The position numbers and the translations under genes were made by a program. Of a DNA stretch of 28,424 nt, positions 20,141 to 28,424 are shown in pieces. The stretch is taken from positions 1-28,424 of the IMG/VR virus record IMGVR_UViG_3300025137_000199. One strand, 5' to 3'. Below the pieces are notes generated by a model, which was not told the DNA's origin, did no database searches, and worked only from the letters and a program-made list of their open reading frames with translations. The number at the start of each line of letters is the position of its first letter. The stretch's first letter is position 1. This DNA is from a virus.

Positions 20141-20977
20141 TTATACTTTCATTTCATAAAGGTTAAGAGTACAACTCCATGTAATATTCATGTTAGCTGC
20201 ACCTGTTACTTGAAAAATCATATCATCTGTACTAAATGCAATAGCAGCTGTCCAACCTGTTACAGTTCCAAAACTTCCTAAAGTTGACACCGATTGATTG
20301 TCTGCTTTTAAGTAAGCTATGCCAGTTGCTCGTAATAATATCCTATCATTAACACTTCCTGCTGCTGAACCGCCTGTTCTTACTCCTATTACATTAGCTT
20401 CAAAACCTGTAAAAGATGTACTTGCTGTTTCTGTATCTCTAGCAATTATTGTGACACCATTTAAACCATTTACTTTTAATGTTGTTGGTGCAGCAACGGC
20501 ATCATCAATAGAATTTCCTGACAAGTGTATAGTAGAGCTTTGACTTTTGCCACAAGAATCACCACCTCCACCAAAAACAACCTCTCCTGGTCTTTGAGCT
20601 TTACCATAAGATGATAATACTGCTGCATTGTTTACACTATTATTTATTTGATTAAAACTACCAACAATAATGTTATTTCTTGCTAACCCTTTAACAGTAT
20701 TTTTATCTCCCATTATATAAGTGTTACTAGTTCCCATTTCTGTTGAGTTTTGTGCTCCTTTTATTATATTAGTTGAGTTATTAGAAGAGCTTATGATTTT
20801 AGGATTATATGTAAAAGCAGAACAAGTGCCTGTTGCCGTATCATATTTATATCCATAAGCTTGACATTGTTGTTGATTAGGAGTAATTACATTAGTACCA
20901 TCAGTAAATTGAACAACACCAAATGAATCAATTGAGGCTGGTTTTACATTGTATCCTGGAATAAAAGTTAATGACAT
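20141..20977 (-). CDS. Fibre- or spike-like tail protein
   Basis: A 278-residue protein. An N-terminal part with Cys and Gly (QQQCQAYGYKYDTATGTCSA) precedes short repeated units such as MGDKNTVKGLARNNIIVGSF and N-Q-I-N-N-S-V-N, which look like the left-handed beta-roll of trimeric surface adhesins. The C-terminal part is a likely beta-sandwich (ILLRATGIAYLKADNQSVST, MNITWSCTLNLYEMKV). It lies between the tail-tip gene and the tape measure gene. Roles in host binding or in tail decoration fit. I do not recognise a named family. Confidence 0.6.
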   Translation of the reverse strand: MSLTFIPGYNVKPASIDSFGVVQFTDGTNVITPNQQQCQAYGYKYDTATGTCSAFTYNPKIISSSNNSTNIIKGAQNSTEMGTSNTYIMGDKNTVKGLARNNIIVGSFNQINNSVNNAAVLSSYGKAQRPGEVVFGGGGDSCGKSQSSTIHLSGNSIDDAVAAPTTLKVNGLNGVTIIARDTETASTSFTGFEANVIGVRTGGSAAGSVNDRILLRATGIAYLKADNQSVSTLGSFGTVTGWTAAIAFSTDDMIFQVTGAANMNITWSCTLNLYEMKV

Positions 20978-20987
20978 TTTTTAATTT

Positions 20988-23900
20988 TTATGGTATTAAT
21001 ATAAATTCAACAGTTGATAAATCACCAGGCTTATAATCTATTTTATTGACCCTAAACACTCGGTTTTTAATAAATACCCGATCAAACATATTAAATGTGT
21101 TTATATCAGCAGAATTTAGTTTAACTTTAATGATCATTGTTCTAGTATCTGCATTATAAAGCTCACCAAAGTAAGGCTGCCAATAAGTAGAAAATAAGTT
21201 GTTTGTAGGTGATTCTCCTAATCCAATTAATCGACAAGGACCAAAGTTAAAGTCTCTTGTATCTCCTGCACTAGGTGGGTTTGAAACTATTGTTTGAATG
21301 TCAGTTACATGACTAAACTGTAAAAATGCATCATACCACTGAAATCCTTCGCCATTTTGGGGTGGTACATAATATTTTAATGGCAATATTTGTTTTGTTC
21401 CATTATCGTACATTATTCTAGGTAAGTTTTCAAAACCTTCTGAAGCGCCTTCATCATCTAATGCATATACTTGTGGAACTATAAGTTCGGAATATTGCTC
21501 CATCATAGGCTTACAAACTGTTGCAGCAAATGGTTCAGCTGATATTTCCTCTGTTTCCCCTCCTAATATAGTAAAACCTGAAGCATCAAATAATCGACTT
21601 CCATATAAAAACCCTGAAGTAGATTTTTTATAATTCATAAAAGGATAATCATCTTCATCTTCTTGAAATTTAAATAAAGTCTTTTGGTTTAATTCTGTAA
21701 GTGGAGTCAATTTAATTTCAGAAACATCTACTTTATCAGTCCAATCATGCTCAACAATATCAGTATTTTCTATAAATATTTCTCCATAAGGTTCAATTGT
21801 TATATTATTAGGATTACTTTTATCAGGCACTGTTATTAGATTAAACATATTTATAATGCCTTTTAAAAACCCCCATTGCTCTGTATCGCCTCTAAGAGCT
21901 TTTAGTTTTATGTCTGCTACTGTAGCAATATAATTAAAAGTAGCTTGTATTTGACTATTATTAGTTTGTAAAAATTTTTGATTAGCATCTCCTAAAGTTC
22001 CAAGCCCTTGAATCATGTCCCCTAAGTCTCTTTGTCTTACACGATTGTTATGTCCTGCTTTCCACTGAAAAGCTAAAGTATCTCCTGCTTCTAGTGATAT
22101 GTTATTTGCTATATTATTGAAATAATTATTAGGATTTACACCATTAAATTCCATTTCATAAGTAACACCAAAATTTGTGTATCCTAATCCATCATCATCA
22201 ATTGCACATCCTGTCAAATCATTTCCTGTTATAGTTGGATTAAAAGTTGCCTGAGTTGGTGAAGTTGTACCAATAGCATCAGGAGTAACTACAGCAGTTG
22301 GTGGTGATGTATAGAATCCAGGTTCCCATATTTTAACAGCCTGAATATCTGTAGAACTAATCGCACTAAAGTTGTTTACACCTTGTTTTCGAACTCTTAC
22401 ATTAGCAACCGCTGCCCCAGATACATTAAAAACTCCAGAGTAGTTAAAAATTTCTTCTGTTGCTGTAACACCTTCATTTTTAATCCATCTAAATTCTATT
22501 GTAGTATCTCTTTTAACTGCATAATGAATATCAGCTTCAAAATCTGCATTTAAATTATCAAAACCAGCAGGAATTACAAATTTGAAATTTGTATCATCCC
22601 AACCTGCAACAACTGGAAAGCTGTCATTGTAAACTTTAAAATTAGTCCAATTAGTTGTCGCATAATTAGTCGGATTACCACCACTAGGACCTAAAAAGCT
22701 GCCATGATTTGTTAGATATGTTGCAAGACCGCTTTCATTTCCTGAAGTAGGAGCATCATCATTGCCCCAATTAAAATCCATATACAATTTTTTAAAATCT
22801 TGAGTATTAAAAAAGTTACTTGTATAATTAAAAGGTGAATCATTAAAAATTCTATCAATTAAATATTTAATATTTATAAAAGGTCTAAATGCTGTTTGTA
22901 AGTTGTCTAATTGTGGAAATCCATTAAGAACTGATGATGGGTCATTATAAGGAAGAAATTGATGATTCCAATCAACAAAAGGATATTTTACTGTTTGGGC
23001 ATTTCTAAAGCCACCATTTGCAAAATTAAGAGCATGGGCATAAGTAACACCAGCAGCAGTCCAACTAGCTTTTATTTGTGACCACACATAAGAATGTTCT
23101 AATTCATCAAAATTAATATCATTAAATGTTTTTTCTGCTAATATATCTGCTAGTGCGACTGCTTCTGAATAAAGATTAACATTATAGCTTATTTCACCAT
23201 CCTTATCTACAACATCTATTAGCCTTAAATAACCCTCAAACAAAACAAAACCATCTTCTCGCAATCTACATTTAGTTTTTATATAAGGATTAAAAGCTAA
23301 TGTTCCTTGAGCTGTTCTTGTAATCTCAAAAATATTATCAAATATTTTACTATTTCTTTTAGTTGATGGTAATTTAAATGCTTTAGAATAAGATTGTACT
23401 TTTTCAGCTACATTTTTAAAATCATCGACACTTAATGTTAAAGGTATATTTTCTTCTTCATAAAGATCAGCAATTACAACTCCATTTCCACCTACAATTT
23501 CCTCTTGATCTGTGCCTGCTTCTATACAAGATATTGACTCTACTAATATTTGTTGTGTCAAAGTTGCACTGTATAAAAACCAAATAACATCATTTGGACC
23601 TACTGCTGTAAATGTAAACTCTAGAGTTGTGCCTGCTAGATATGCTGGATCATTAAAAGTTTGAGTAGTTGATGGTTGATTAGGATTATATTCTGGATAA
23701 CCATTAGGATAGCTTATGTTGTTTGTTGTCTGTGTGCTGTTGTCATAACCAATGTGCGTAAAAGTAATATTGCCTGTTGGTGGCGTTGTACTTGTAACTT
23801 GAAACAATTTTAATCTTGCCACATAATTCTTGCCTGGTGTTAATCCAAATCCAAATTTAAAACCTACACCCATTGGTGATGGAAAGTTTTGAACCGTAGC

Positions 23901-24272
23901 AGATCCCATTTCTAAGGTAGTTGTAAACTGGCTATCAAAACTCGGTCCTATGCCACTTCCTCCTGTCGTTGCATCTATTCTATATCTTTTCCATGTTCCA
24001 GGTATCCACTCTTCTGAAGTAGTGCCACCAAGGTTACAGCAATAAAGTGCACTATTTGCCTGGTTAATAGAACTATTTGAATTTAAAAAAGGAGTAGTGT
24101 CAGAAAACAAACCAACCCACCAATTTGTAAAAAGAGAGCCAAAGGGATTGTCATTTACAGGTAATTGATCACCAAATGTTTGACTATTAGTTAATAATTC
24201 AAGTGGCGGTGGCGTGTAGTCACTTGAAAACCCTAAATGTTCTTGTGGAAATATTTCTAATTGTATACTCAT
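20988..24272 (-). CDS. Tail-tip/baseplate hub protein, 1094 residues
   Basis: The largest gene in the window. Residues about 276-318 carry LTLSVDDFKNVAEKVQSYSK and AFKLPSTKRNSKIFDNIFEI, a conserved block of Bacteroidota siphophage baseplate proteins. The N-terminal 260 residues are beta-rich and glycine/asparagine-rich, and residues about 650-700 contain GYTxxPT-like and GLGYTN units, which suggest an inserted adhesin domain. The C-terminal third has TLFKFQEDEDDYPFMNYKKS and a beta-rich end (MIIKVKLNSADINTFNMFDR). It is likely to be the tail hub or tip, which binds the receptor and opens to release DNA. Its ATG overlaps the previous stop (TAATG). Confidence 0.68.
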   Translation of the reverse strand: MSIQLEIFPQEHLGFSSDYTPPPLELLTNSQTFGDQLPVNDNPFGSLFTNWWVGLFSDTTPFLNSNSSINQANSALYCCNLGGTTSEEWIPGTWKRYRIDATTGGSGIGPSFDSQFTTTLEMGSATVQNFPSPMGVGFKFGFGLTPGKNYVARLKLFQVTSTTPPTGNITFTHIGYDNSTQTTNNISYPNGYPEYNPNQPSTTQTFNDPAYLAGTTLEFTFTAVGPNDVIWFLYSATLTQQILVESISCIEAGTDQEEIVGGNGVVIADLYEEENIPLTLSVDDFKNVAEKVQSYSKAFKLPSTKRNSKIFDNIFEITRTAQGTLAFNPYIKTKCRLREDGFVLFEGYLRLIDVVDKDGEISYNVNLYSEAVALADILAEKTFNDINFDELEHSYVWSQIKASWTAAGVTYAHALNFANGGFRNAQTVKYPFVDWNHQFLPYNDPSSVLNGFPQLDNLQTAFRPFINIKYLIDRIFNDSPFNYTSNFFNTQDFKKLYMDFNWGNDDAPTSGNESGLATYLTNHGSFLGPSGGNPTNYATTNWTNFKVYNDSFPVVAGWDDTNFKFVIPAGFDNLNADFEADIHYAVKRDTTIEFRWIKNEGVTATEEIFNYSGVFNVSGAAVANVRVRKQGVNNFSAISSTDIQAVKIWEPGFYTSPPTAVVTPDAIGTTSPTQATFNPTITGNDLTGCAIDDDGLGYTNFGVTYEMEFNGVNPNNYFNNIANNISLEAGDTLAFQWKAGHNNRVRQRDLGDMIQGLGTLGDANQKFLQTNNSQIQATFNYIATVADIKLKALRGDTEQWGFLKGIINMFNLITVPDKSNPNNITIEPYGEIFIENTDIVEHDWTDKVDVSEIKLTPLTELNQKTLFKFQEDEDDYPFMNYKKSTSGFLYGSRLFDASGFTILGGETEEISAEPFAATVCKPMMEQYSELIVPQVYALDDEGASEGFENLPRIMYDNGTKQILPLKYYVPPQNGEGFQWYDAFLQFSHVTDIQTIVSNPPSAGDTRDFNFGPCRLIGLGESPTNNLFSTYWQPYFGELYNADTRTMIIKVKLNSADINTFNMFDRVFIKNRVFRVNKIDYKPGDLSTVEFILIP

Positions 24273-25735
24273 TAGACTGATTGTGTTCTTAGTGTTTCAC
24301 TTTTTTCAACTTCAAATGTATATTGTAAAAGCTTATCATTTGCAACAGTTTTTTTGGTAAAGCTAGTCGATTTTAATCTTACTGGGGTAACATGTTCATT
24401 TAAAACTGAAGTTGTTTGTGATGCGGTATTATATCCTTTTAAAATGTAAATTTCAGGACTGTTTGTAAGCTCTTCAAACATAACATTATCATTTTCACTT
24501 ACAAAGTCAGTATTCATAATTATTGTCTCAGTTGCATTTATTCTAAATGATTTTTTTCCTCCTTTAAAAGCATTAGGAACATAGAATTTTTCATTCCAAC
24601 TTCCTGCTAACTGGTTGTAGGTAGTTCCTTTTGTTGTTGTTTTTCTTATTGACTTTTGAATGAAAGTATAATAATCCCAAGCACCCCACTGATTTAACCA
24701 ACATAGTCTAATGCTTTCAAATCCTTTTTGATTAGGACAATTTAAATATATTGTATATTCTTGTATAGTTAATTGATTGCTAGAATTTAAACCATCAACA
24801 ATATAATAGCCACCATCTAAATCTCCTGCTTCATAAGAAGTTTTAAAGTTGCTATCCCAATTTCTTAAATTACCAGGAAAAACACCAATATATCCAATTA
24901 ATTTATTTGTCTCTTCACTAAAATTATCAAATTTATAACTCCCAGTGTACCCAACTGCTGTCTCATTGTCTCTAATTATATTGTCAGTAGATTGTAAAAC
25001 CCCAGCACTATTAAAAGATCTAAATCTGATTTTTCTTACAGCTTCTGAAAAAACACTTTCAGTTGTTGTAAAACCAAAAGTACCATAATCATCGCCATTT
25101 GCATATTGTGTATATGGTGCATTAGTTAAAAATATTGATGGGGCAGATGATTTAGGAAACAAGAAGTTAGGATCAAAACCAAAATCAGTGTTTGGCTGTG
25201 CTGTTGTAAAAGTAACCCCTCTGACTAAAGAATCTGTTCGTTTTAAGTAACCATTAAAAATTCTTTTTAATCCAGTAACAACTGCAGTTCCATTAATCTC
25301 TTCTATGGTATTTGTAGCAGTGTCTAAATATTCAACACTAAATCTAATCACTAAATATCTTACAATATTTCTATTTTTAGAATATTTATCTATTACATGT
25401 AAAGGATAAGACAAATCATCATCTGTTGATTGAGTTTTAAATTGACTTCCAATTGCAGCTAAATTATCAGCACTAACATAATTTTCAACAATTGCACTAA
25501 AGTCCATCATTCCAACACCAGCATTATTAGGTGCTATTTTAAAAGTTCCAATTAAATCATTATTATTAGCAATAACAGGAGGTGTATCGTTGCTTATATA
25601 TACTTTTGCAATATATTTTACATTGCTTTCATTAATTACTGCATCTTCATTTAAAACAGAAAATATTATCTCTTGTCCGACTGGCAAAGTGCTGTATAAA
25701 GGTTTCTGTATTATTTCTGTATTTGTAACTGCCAT
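24272..25735 (-). CDS. Distal tail/baseplate protein, 487 residues
   Basis: A beta-rich protein typical of Bacteroidota siphophage tail modules. It shows KIAPNNAGVGMMDFSAIVEN, then GFESIRLCWLNQWGAWDYYT and F-I-Q-K-S-I-R-K-T-T, which recur in this family. It should form part of the distal tail or baseplate next to the hub, whose gene overlaps its stop by one base (TAATG). No enzymatic motif is visible, and there is no signal peptide. The family reading is good, the exact place in the tail uncertain. Confidence 0.62.
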   Translation of the reverse strand: MAVTNTEIIQKPLYSTLPVGQEIIFSVLNEDAVINESNVKYIAKVYISNDTPPVIANNNDLIGTFKIAPNNAGVGMMDFSAIVENYVSADNLAAIGSQFKTQSTDDDLSYPLHVIDKYSKNRNIVRYLVIRFSVEYLDTATNTIEEINGTAVVTGLKRIFNGYLKRTDSLVRGVTFTTAQPNTDFGFDPNFLFPKSSAPSIFLTNAPYTQYANGDDYGTFGFTTTESVFSEAVRKIRFRSFNSAGVLQSTDNIIRDNETAVGYTGSYKFDNFSEETNKLIGYIGVFPGNLRNWDSNFKTSYEAGDLDGGYYIVDGLNSSNQLTIQEYTIYLNCPNQKGFESIRLCWLNQWGAWDYYTFIQKSIRKTTTKGTTYNQLAGSWNEKFYVPNAFKGGKKSFRINATETIIMNTDFVSENDNVMFEELTNSPEIYILKGYNTASQTTSVLNEHVTPVRLKSTSFTKKTVANDKLLQYTFEVEKSETLRTQSV

Positions 25736-25736
25736 T

Positions 25737-26282
25737 TTATTTTTGTTTAGTAAATGTTGTTATATAAGTTTGAATATCTAAAGCAATATTTTTTAATAAA
25801 TCATCTTTTAATGTAGTGTATGCAGCACCTAATGGCTTTTGAAAAAAACTAATGCTTTTGATTCCTTCCCTTTTTATTTTTTTACTTATTAAATAAGCAA
25901 AGCCAGATATGAATTGACCAGTATCTTTAGATCTCCCCCTACCTAAACCTTTAGGCTCTATGCCTTTCTTTTTTATCCATTTAGATATTATGTCAATTGG
26001 CGGTCCTTTTGTTGTATAACTATAAGGACTTGATTCATTTACTTGTTTATAGTTTGTAAAACTTCTTTTTGTTTTGTTCCCTGAAACACCTTTGTCTAAA
26101 AAAGTACCATAGTCTAACATGTAAAACTTGACACTAAAACCACTATCTGTAACTTCAACTGTAGACCTTATTGATTCACCTAAAGCTGTGTTCCCTTTAG
26201 CCCTTTGCAAACTTGCCTTAGCATCATTTACAACCTGACCAGCAAAGCTGTCTAAGTACCTTTTTATGTTGGTTGTTTTCAT
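25737..26282 (-). CDS. gp10-like head-tail/tail completion protein
   Basis: A 181-residue protein resembling HK97 gp10-type neck or tail-completion proteins. It has an N-terminal helix with QVVNDAKASLQRAKGNTALG, the strand SGFSVKFYMLDYGTFLDKGVSG, a basic loop (NKTKRSFTNYKQ), and FAYLISKKIKREGIKSISFF. The Y-G-x-F-L-D-K-G-V motif is typical of the group. It should join the completed head to the tail. It begins one base before the end of the beta-rich gene upstream and ends one base before the distal tail gene starts. Confidence 0.65.
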   Translation of the reverse strand: MKTTNIKRYLDSFAGQVVNDAKASLQRAKGNTALGESIRSTVEVTDSGFSVKFYMLDYGTFLDKGVSGNKTKRSFTNYKQVNESSPYSYTTKGPPIDIISKWIKKKGIEPKGLGRGRSKDTGQFISGFAYLISKKIKREGIKSISFFQKPLGAAYTTLKDDLLKNIALDIQTYITTFTKQK

Positions 26283-26744
26283 TTAAACAACACCTACAAA
26301 TATTTCAACGTTTGCATTGTCAGTTGCACCCCTTGGCTTCACTTGTATGCTTGTAATATCTTTTAATGTAGGAAATGCAGGGGTTGTTGAATCATCTTCT
26401 GCAAATACTGCTGTATCTGCTTGACATAATATATGAGACGCTCCTGCTGTTAACACAACAGTATAAACACCAGTTTCTTCAACAACAGCTAAATCACAAA
26501 CTGCTGTTGCACTTGTATTTGTTACTCTAATATACTTAGTGTTTTCTAAATCTAAATTCATATTACCAGCACTTCCTGCAACGCTACTATTAAAAGACGC
26601 TATTGTAGTAATATTTGAATGAGGACAAGTTACAGTTCTTTCAAAAGTGTCTGTTATATCTGTTACTGTTAATGTGTTTGTTGATCCCCTTAATGCACCA
26701 TTTATAGTTACACTCTCAGAAATCGTTGCTACTAAATTTGCCAT
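26283..26744 (-). CDS. Beta-rich virion-like protein, 153 residues
   Basis: A protein rich in Thr, Val and Ala with alternating strands (ATISESVTINGALRGSTNTL, YIRVTNTSATAVCDLAVVEE, TYPV-like segments such as GVYTVVLTAGASHILCQADT). It looks like a single immunoglobulin-like or jelly-roll domain and contains no catalytic pattern. Its location among neck and tail genes suggests a virion part, for example a decoration protein or a tail-attached module. I have no family name for it. Confidence 0.55.
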   Translation of the reverse strand: MANLVATISESVTINGALRGSTNTLTVTDITDTFERTVTCPHSNITTIASFNSSVAGSAGNMNLDLENTKYIRVTNTSATAVCDLAVVEETGVYTVVLTAGASHILCQADTAVFAEDDSTTPAFPTLKDITSIQVKPRGATDNANVEIFVGVV

Positions 26745-26749
26745 AATTT

Positions 26750-27100
26750 TTATTTTTTATCTATTTGTTTTAATTTATTAATTGCCCAATTTACACCACT
26801 AGAACCGCCCCATGCATCCCACATAAGACCGCCACACCCTTCTGAATATGGAACATCTTTATGTTGTTGATGTCTTTTAAATGATGCCATACGTGCTATT
26901 GTATCTCTGCTTATATTTTCTCTGTTTGCTAGCTGAGAGCTTCTAGTCCAACCTACCCTAGTTCCACAATCACTACCGTTTTCTTCTTTCCATTTTCTTG
27001 CTCTTTTTGCATTGTTTGTTGCTGCTTGTGGATAGTCATTGTAAGTTTCTAGCCTTATGCTTATTGCTTCTAGTTTTTCTAGTAAGTCGTCGTAACTCAT
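26750..27100 (-). CDS. Small conserved phage protein (R-T-G-W...DTIARM motif)
   Basis: A 116-residue protein with a pattern seen in many phage genes: AATNNAKRARKWKEENGSDC, then GTRVGWTRSSQLANRENISR, then DTIARMASFKRHQQHKDVPY, then SEGCGGLMWDAWGGSSGVNW. Elsewhere this module occurs alone or fused to head-maturation and portal proteins. It is helical and basic and has no clear enzymatic residues. Its ATG overlaps the preceding 29-codon ORF as ATGA. Its role in the virion or in assembly is not known. Confidence 0.68.
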   Translation of the reverse strand: MSYDDLLEKLEAISIRLETYNDYPQAATNNAKRARKWKEENGSDCGTRVGWTRSSQLANRENISRDTIARMASFKRHQQHKDVPYSEGCGGLMWDAWGGSSGVNWAINKLKQIDKK

Positions 27101-27186
27101 AGTTTTATTTTTATTGTTGGTGGTATTATCTTAATTTCTACTTTACCAATCTTTATCGTATTTAATTTTTTTAAGAACTCTATCAT
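27097..27186 (-). CDS. 29-residue basic/hydrophobic micro-ORF
   Basis: The frame MIEFLKKLNTIKIGKVEIK followed by IIPPTIKIKL fills exactly the 85-base gap between two virion genes. Its ATG overlaps the upstream stop (TAATG) and its TGA overlaps the downstream ATG (ATGA). The alternating hydrophobic and lysine residues could make a short beta hairpin or a membrane-associated peptide. The double coupling is the main evidence; it may simply bridge ribosomes between the two larger genes. Confidence 0.5.
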   Translation of the reverse strand: MIEFLKKLNTIKIGKVEIKIIPPTIKIKL

Positions 27187-27731
27187 TAGTATCCTGCTCC
27201 TTTAGTGTTAACTGGTATGTCGCATGTACTAAAGTCATTTATTACCTTAATACCTATTGTAAATGTCCAGCCACAAAGTAAATTGTCGAACCTTTCTTGA
27301 AATGGCTCAATAGTAAACTGGTCCTCTGTAAAATAAAGAGGCTCATTAATATCATCAACACCTAATAATGATTGCCTTGAGCTATGCCTAAGCATTCCTA
27401 TAAAGTCAGTACAAATATCTAGCGTTTGATTCCAAACTTGCTGTTCATTATTCTTAGTGTCTACCAGCTTAGTTAGTTCCTTATTTTGTTGTACCTGCCA
27501 ATTATCTTTTTCACTTACTAAGTCGCATATAAATAATTGAAAGTTATATATTAATTCTGAATCGCCAGTTGCAACATTAGTTGGGTTTATATGTAGCAAA
27601 GGCATTTTAGTCTGATTCATGTCAATGTCAAATATATCACCAACAGAAACTGTAGATATTTGTTCATGATACTCACCTAAACGACACAAAGTGTTTATTA
27701 CGTTATTATATGTTTTATTGCTTACTGGCAT
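27186..27731 (-). CDS. Tail completion/neck-like protein
   Basis: A 181-residue protein of a family conserved in Bacteroidota siphophages. It includes VSVGDIFDIDMNQTKMPLLH, INPTNVATGDSELIYNFQLF and, at the end, FTEDQFTIEPFQERFDNLLC followed by GWTFTIGIKV. Proteins of this type resemble tail-terminator or neck proteins, in which a beta sandwich with one helix forms a ring on the head or tail. It is preceded by the tail-assembly-chaperone-like gene, whose -1 product overlaps its start by 17 bases. The role is inferred from position and overall type. Confidence 0.65.
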   Translation of the reverse strand: MPVSNKTYNNVINTLCRLGEYHEQISTVSVGDIFDIDMNQTKMPLLHINPTNVATGDSELIYNFQLFICDLVSEKDNWQVQQNKELTKLVDTKNNEQQVWNQTLDICTDFIGMLRHSSRQSLLGVDDINEPLYFTEDQFTIEPFQERFDNLLCGWTFTIGIKVINDFSTCDIPVNTKGAGY

Positions 27732-28424
27732 ACTTTACTTTATTTTGTGATTCTAAATCTGTTTCATAACTTAACCATGTTAGTGCTTCTAAAAGATTGA
27801 GCTTCGTAATTGCATCTAGTTTTGAAATATCTGCATTTGTCAATCTATACATTACACCAAACCATGACCACTTTTCAGCGAATGAATCTGATGCTATTGC
27901 TTTATCATTCCCGTCTGCTTGCGAATCAAAAACGATTGCAAAATCATTAATAATACCTGTGCGAAATGATAAAAAAAAACCAGTGCACTTTGCACTTGCT
28001 CTATTGCCATGTTTTTCATTTGCTCTGCCCTTATACTTATATTGCCATCATAGGCTTCTATAGTATAAACCCCACTACTTGTTTCTTCTACAATCGGTCT
28101 ATAAAGAACCGACATCAACTCAGGTAAATTCTTTTGAATGTCATTCTTTATAAAGTTCTCAATATCTGCATATTCGCCTAACGTAATACTATCTAAGTCA
28201 GGATGAAACCCATATCGTTTACCTTCTATTTCAATCACTCTTTTTAAAGAACTATCCTCATTCTTTTGTAGGTCAGCAACCTTTCCCATTATATATGCCA
28301 CATCTTTTAATTCCAATTGATCAATGACATTTTTTGGAATATCAGAAAGGGTTGATATTGTTTCTCTCGCTTCTTTTGTTTTTGATCCTGTCTTTAAACT
28401 TACCAGTTTTAACCACTTTTCTAA
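27715..28424 (-). CDS. Tail-assembly-chaperone-like protein with -1 frameshift, 5' end outside window
   Basis: The frame runs from the right edge without a stop, so the true start lies beyond 28424; TTG at 28316 is only an internal codon. Zero-frame translation ends at 27894. A -1 shift at the nine-T tract (27979-27971) instead continues for 85 codons to 27715. The joined product continues KRVIEIEGKRYGFHPDLDS and AIEQVQSALVFF with LSFRTGIINDFAIVF, then FAEKWSWFGVMYRLTNADIS and KLNLLEALTWLSYETDLES, which matches the N- and C-terminal halves of a single Bacteroidota phage family. Frameshifted tail chaperones (like lambda G/GT) fold around the tape measure. A sequencing error in the T run would give the same fused frame. 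Confidence 0.72.
27972..27978 (-). other. Putative -1 ribosomal frameshift slippery site U UUU UUU
   Basis: On the minus strand the zero-frame codons GTT TTT TTT TAT contain the heptamer T TTT TTT in the correct phase for simultaneous slippage of two tRNAs. The -1 frame then reads TTA TCA TTT CGC and stays open for 85 codons. No downstream pseudoknot was modelled. Confidence 0.55.

Noticed and set aside
27894-28424. Reading the chaperone-like gene as a broken pseudogene
   Set aside because: Both halves are otherwise intact, the break lies exactly at a canonical slippery heptamer, and neighbouring genes are intact.
1-28424. Integrase, tRNA genes, CRISPR arrays, insertion sequences, riboswitches
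   Set aside because: None is recognisable by eye on either strand in this window; tRNA and structured-RNA absence was not checked with software.

Overview
The window looks like a contiguous piece of the genome of a tailed phage (or prophage) that infects a member of the Bacteroidota, most likely a flavobacterium. Every supportable gene lies on the minus strand, so the text follows transcription from right to left. The grounds for this host are: very AT-rich DNA, A-rich leaders without Shine-Dalgarno sequences in front of the virion genes, a TAnnTTTG-type minus-7 element in the one central control gap, and many protein families typical of Bacteroidota siphophages. No integrase, tRNA, CRISPR array or insertion sequence is seen, so lytic and temperate lifestyles cannot be told apart.

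Layout, right to left. (1) 28424-20141, tail and neck block: a tail-assembly-chaperone-like gene cut by the window edge, with a U UUU UUU slippery site; a tail-completion-like protein; a 29-residue micro-ORF; a small conserved phage protein; a beta-rich virion protein; a gp10-like neck protein; two large baseplate or tail-tip proteins; and a fibre-like protein. (2) 20128-15153, tape measure, XkdF-like prohead protease, acidic scaffold, major capsid protein and a probable tail-tube protein. (3) 15052-10805, three beta-rich virion proteins (one LamG-like), a portal fused to extra C-terminal domains, and a head-tail adaptor. (4) 10805-8962, lysis-like block: small membrane and cysteine-rich proteins, a DUF5675 protein, a holin-like protein, a metallophosphoesterase and a 25-residue membrane peptide. 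(5) 8961-8843, a non-coding control region with promoter-like elements facing the early genes. (6) 8842-2776, early block: small unknowns, a possible strand-annealing protein, a DUF3127 SSB-like protein, a DnaA-domain-IV-like protein, a winged-helix replication initiator, NinG, a sigma-factor-like protein, zinc-binding proteins and a DUF3310 protein. (7) 2750-1, a ParB-like protein, a family-2-like glycosyltransferase, and small and large terminase, the last running off the left edge.

The genes form long translationally coupled chains (ATGA, TAATG and 8-base overlaps). Several micro-ORFs of 20-57 codons fit exactly into gaps between annotated genes. No DNA polymerase or replicative helicase is visible. 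Replication would therefore rely on host machinery recruited by the DnaA-like and winged-helix initiators, unless such genes lie outside the window. The most interesting points are the likely programmed -1 frameshift at the right end, the ParB/glycosyltransferase pair joined to the terminase genes (possible DNA modification), the chain of coupled microproteins, and a structural-gene order reversed relative to transcription.
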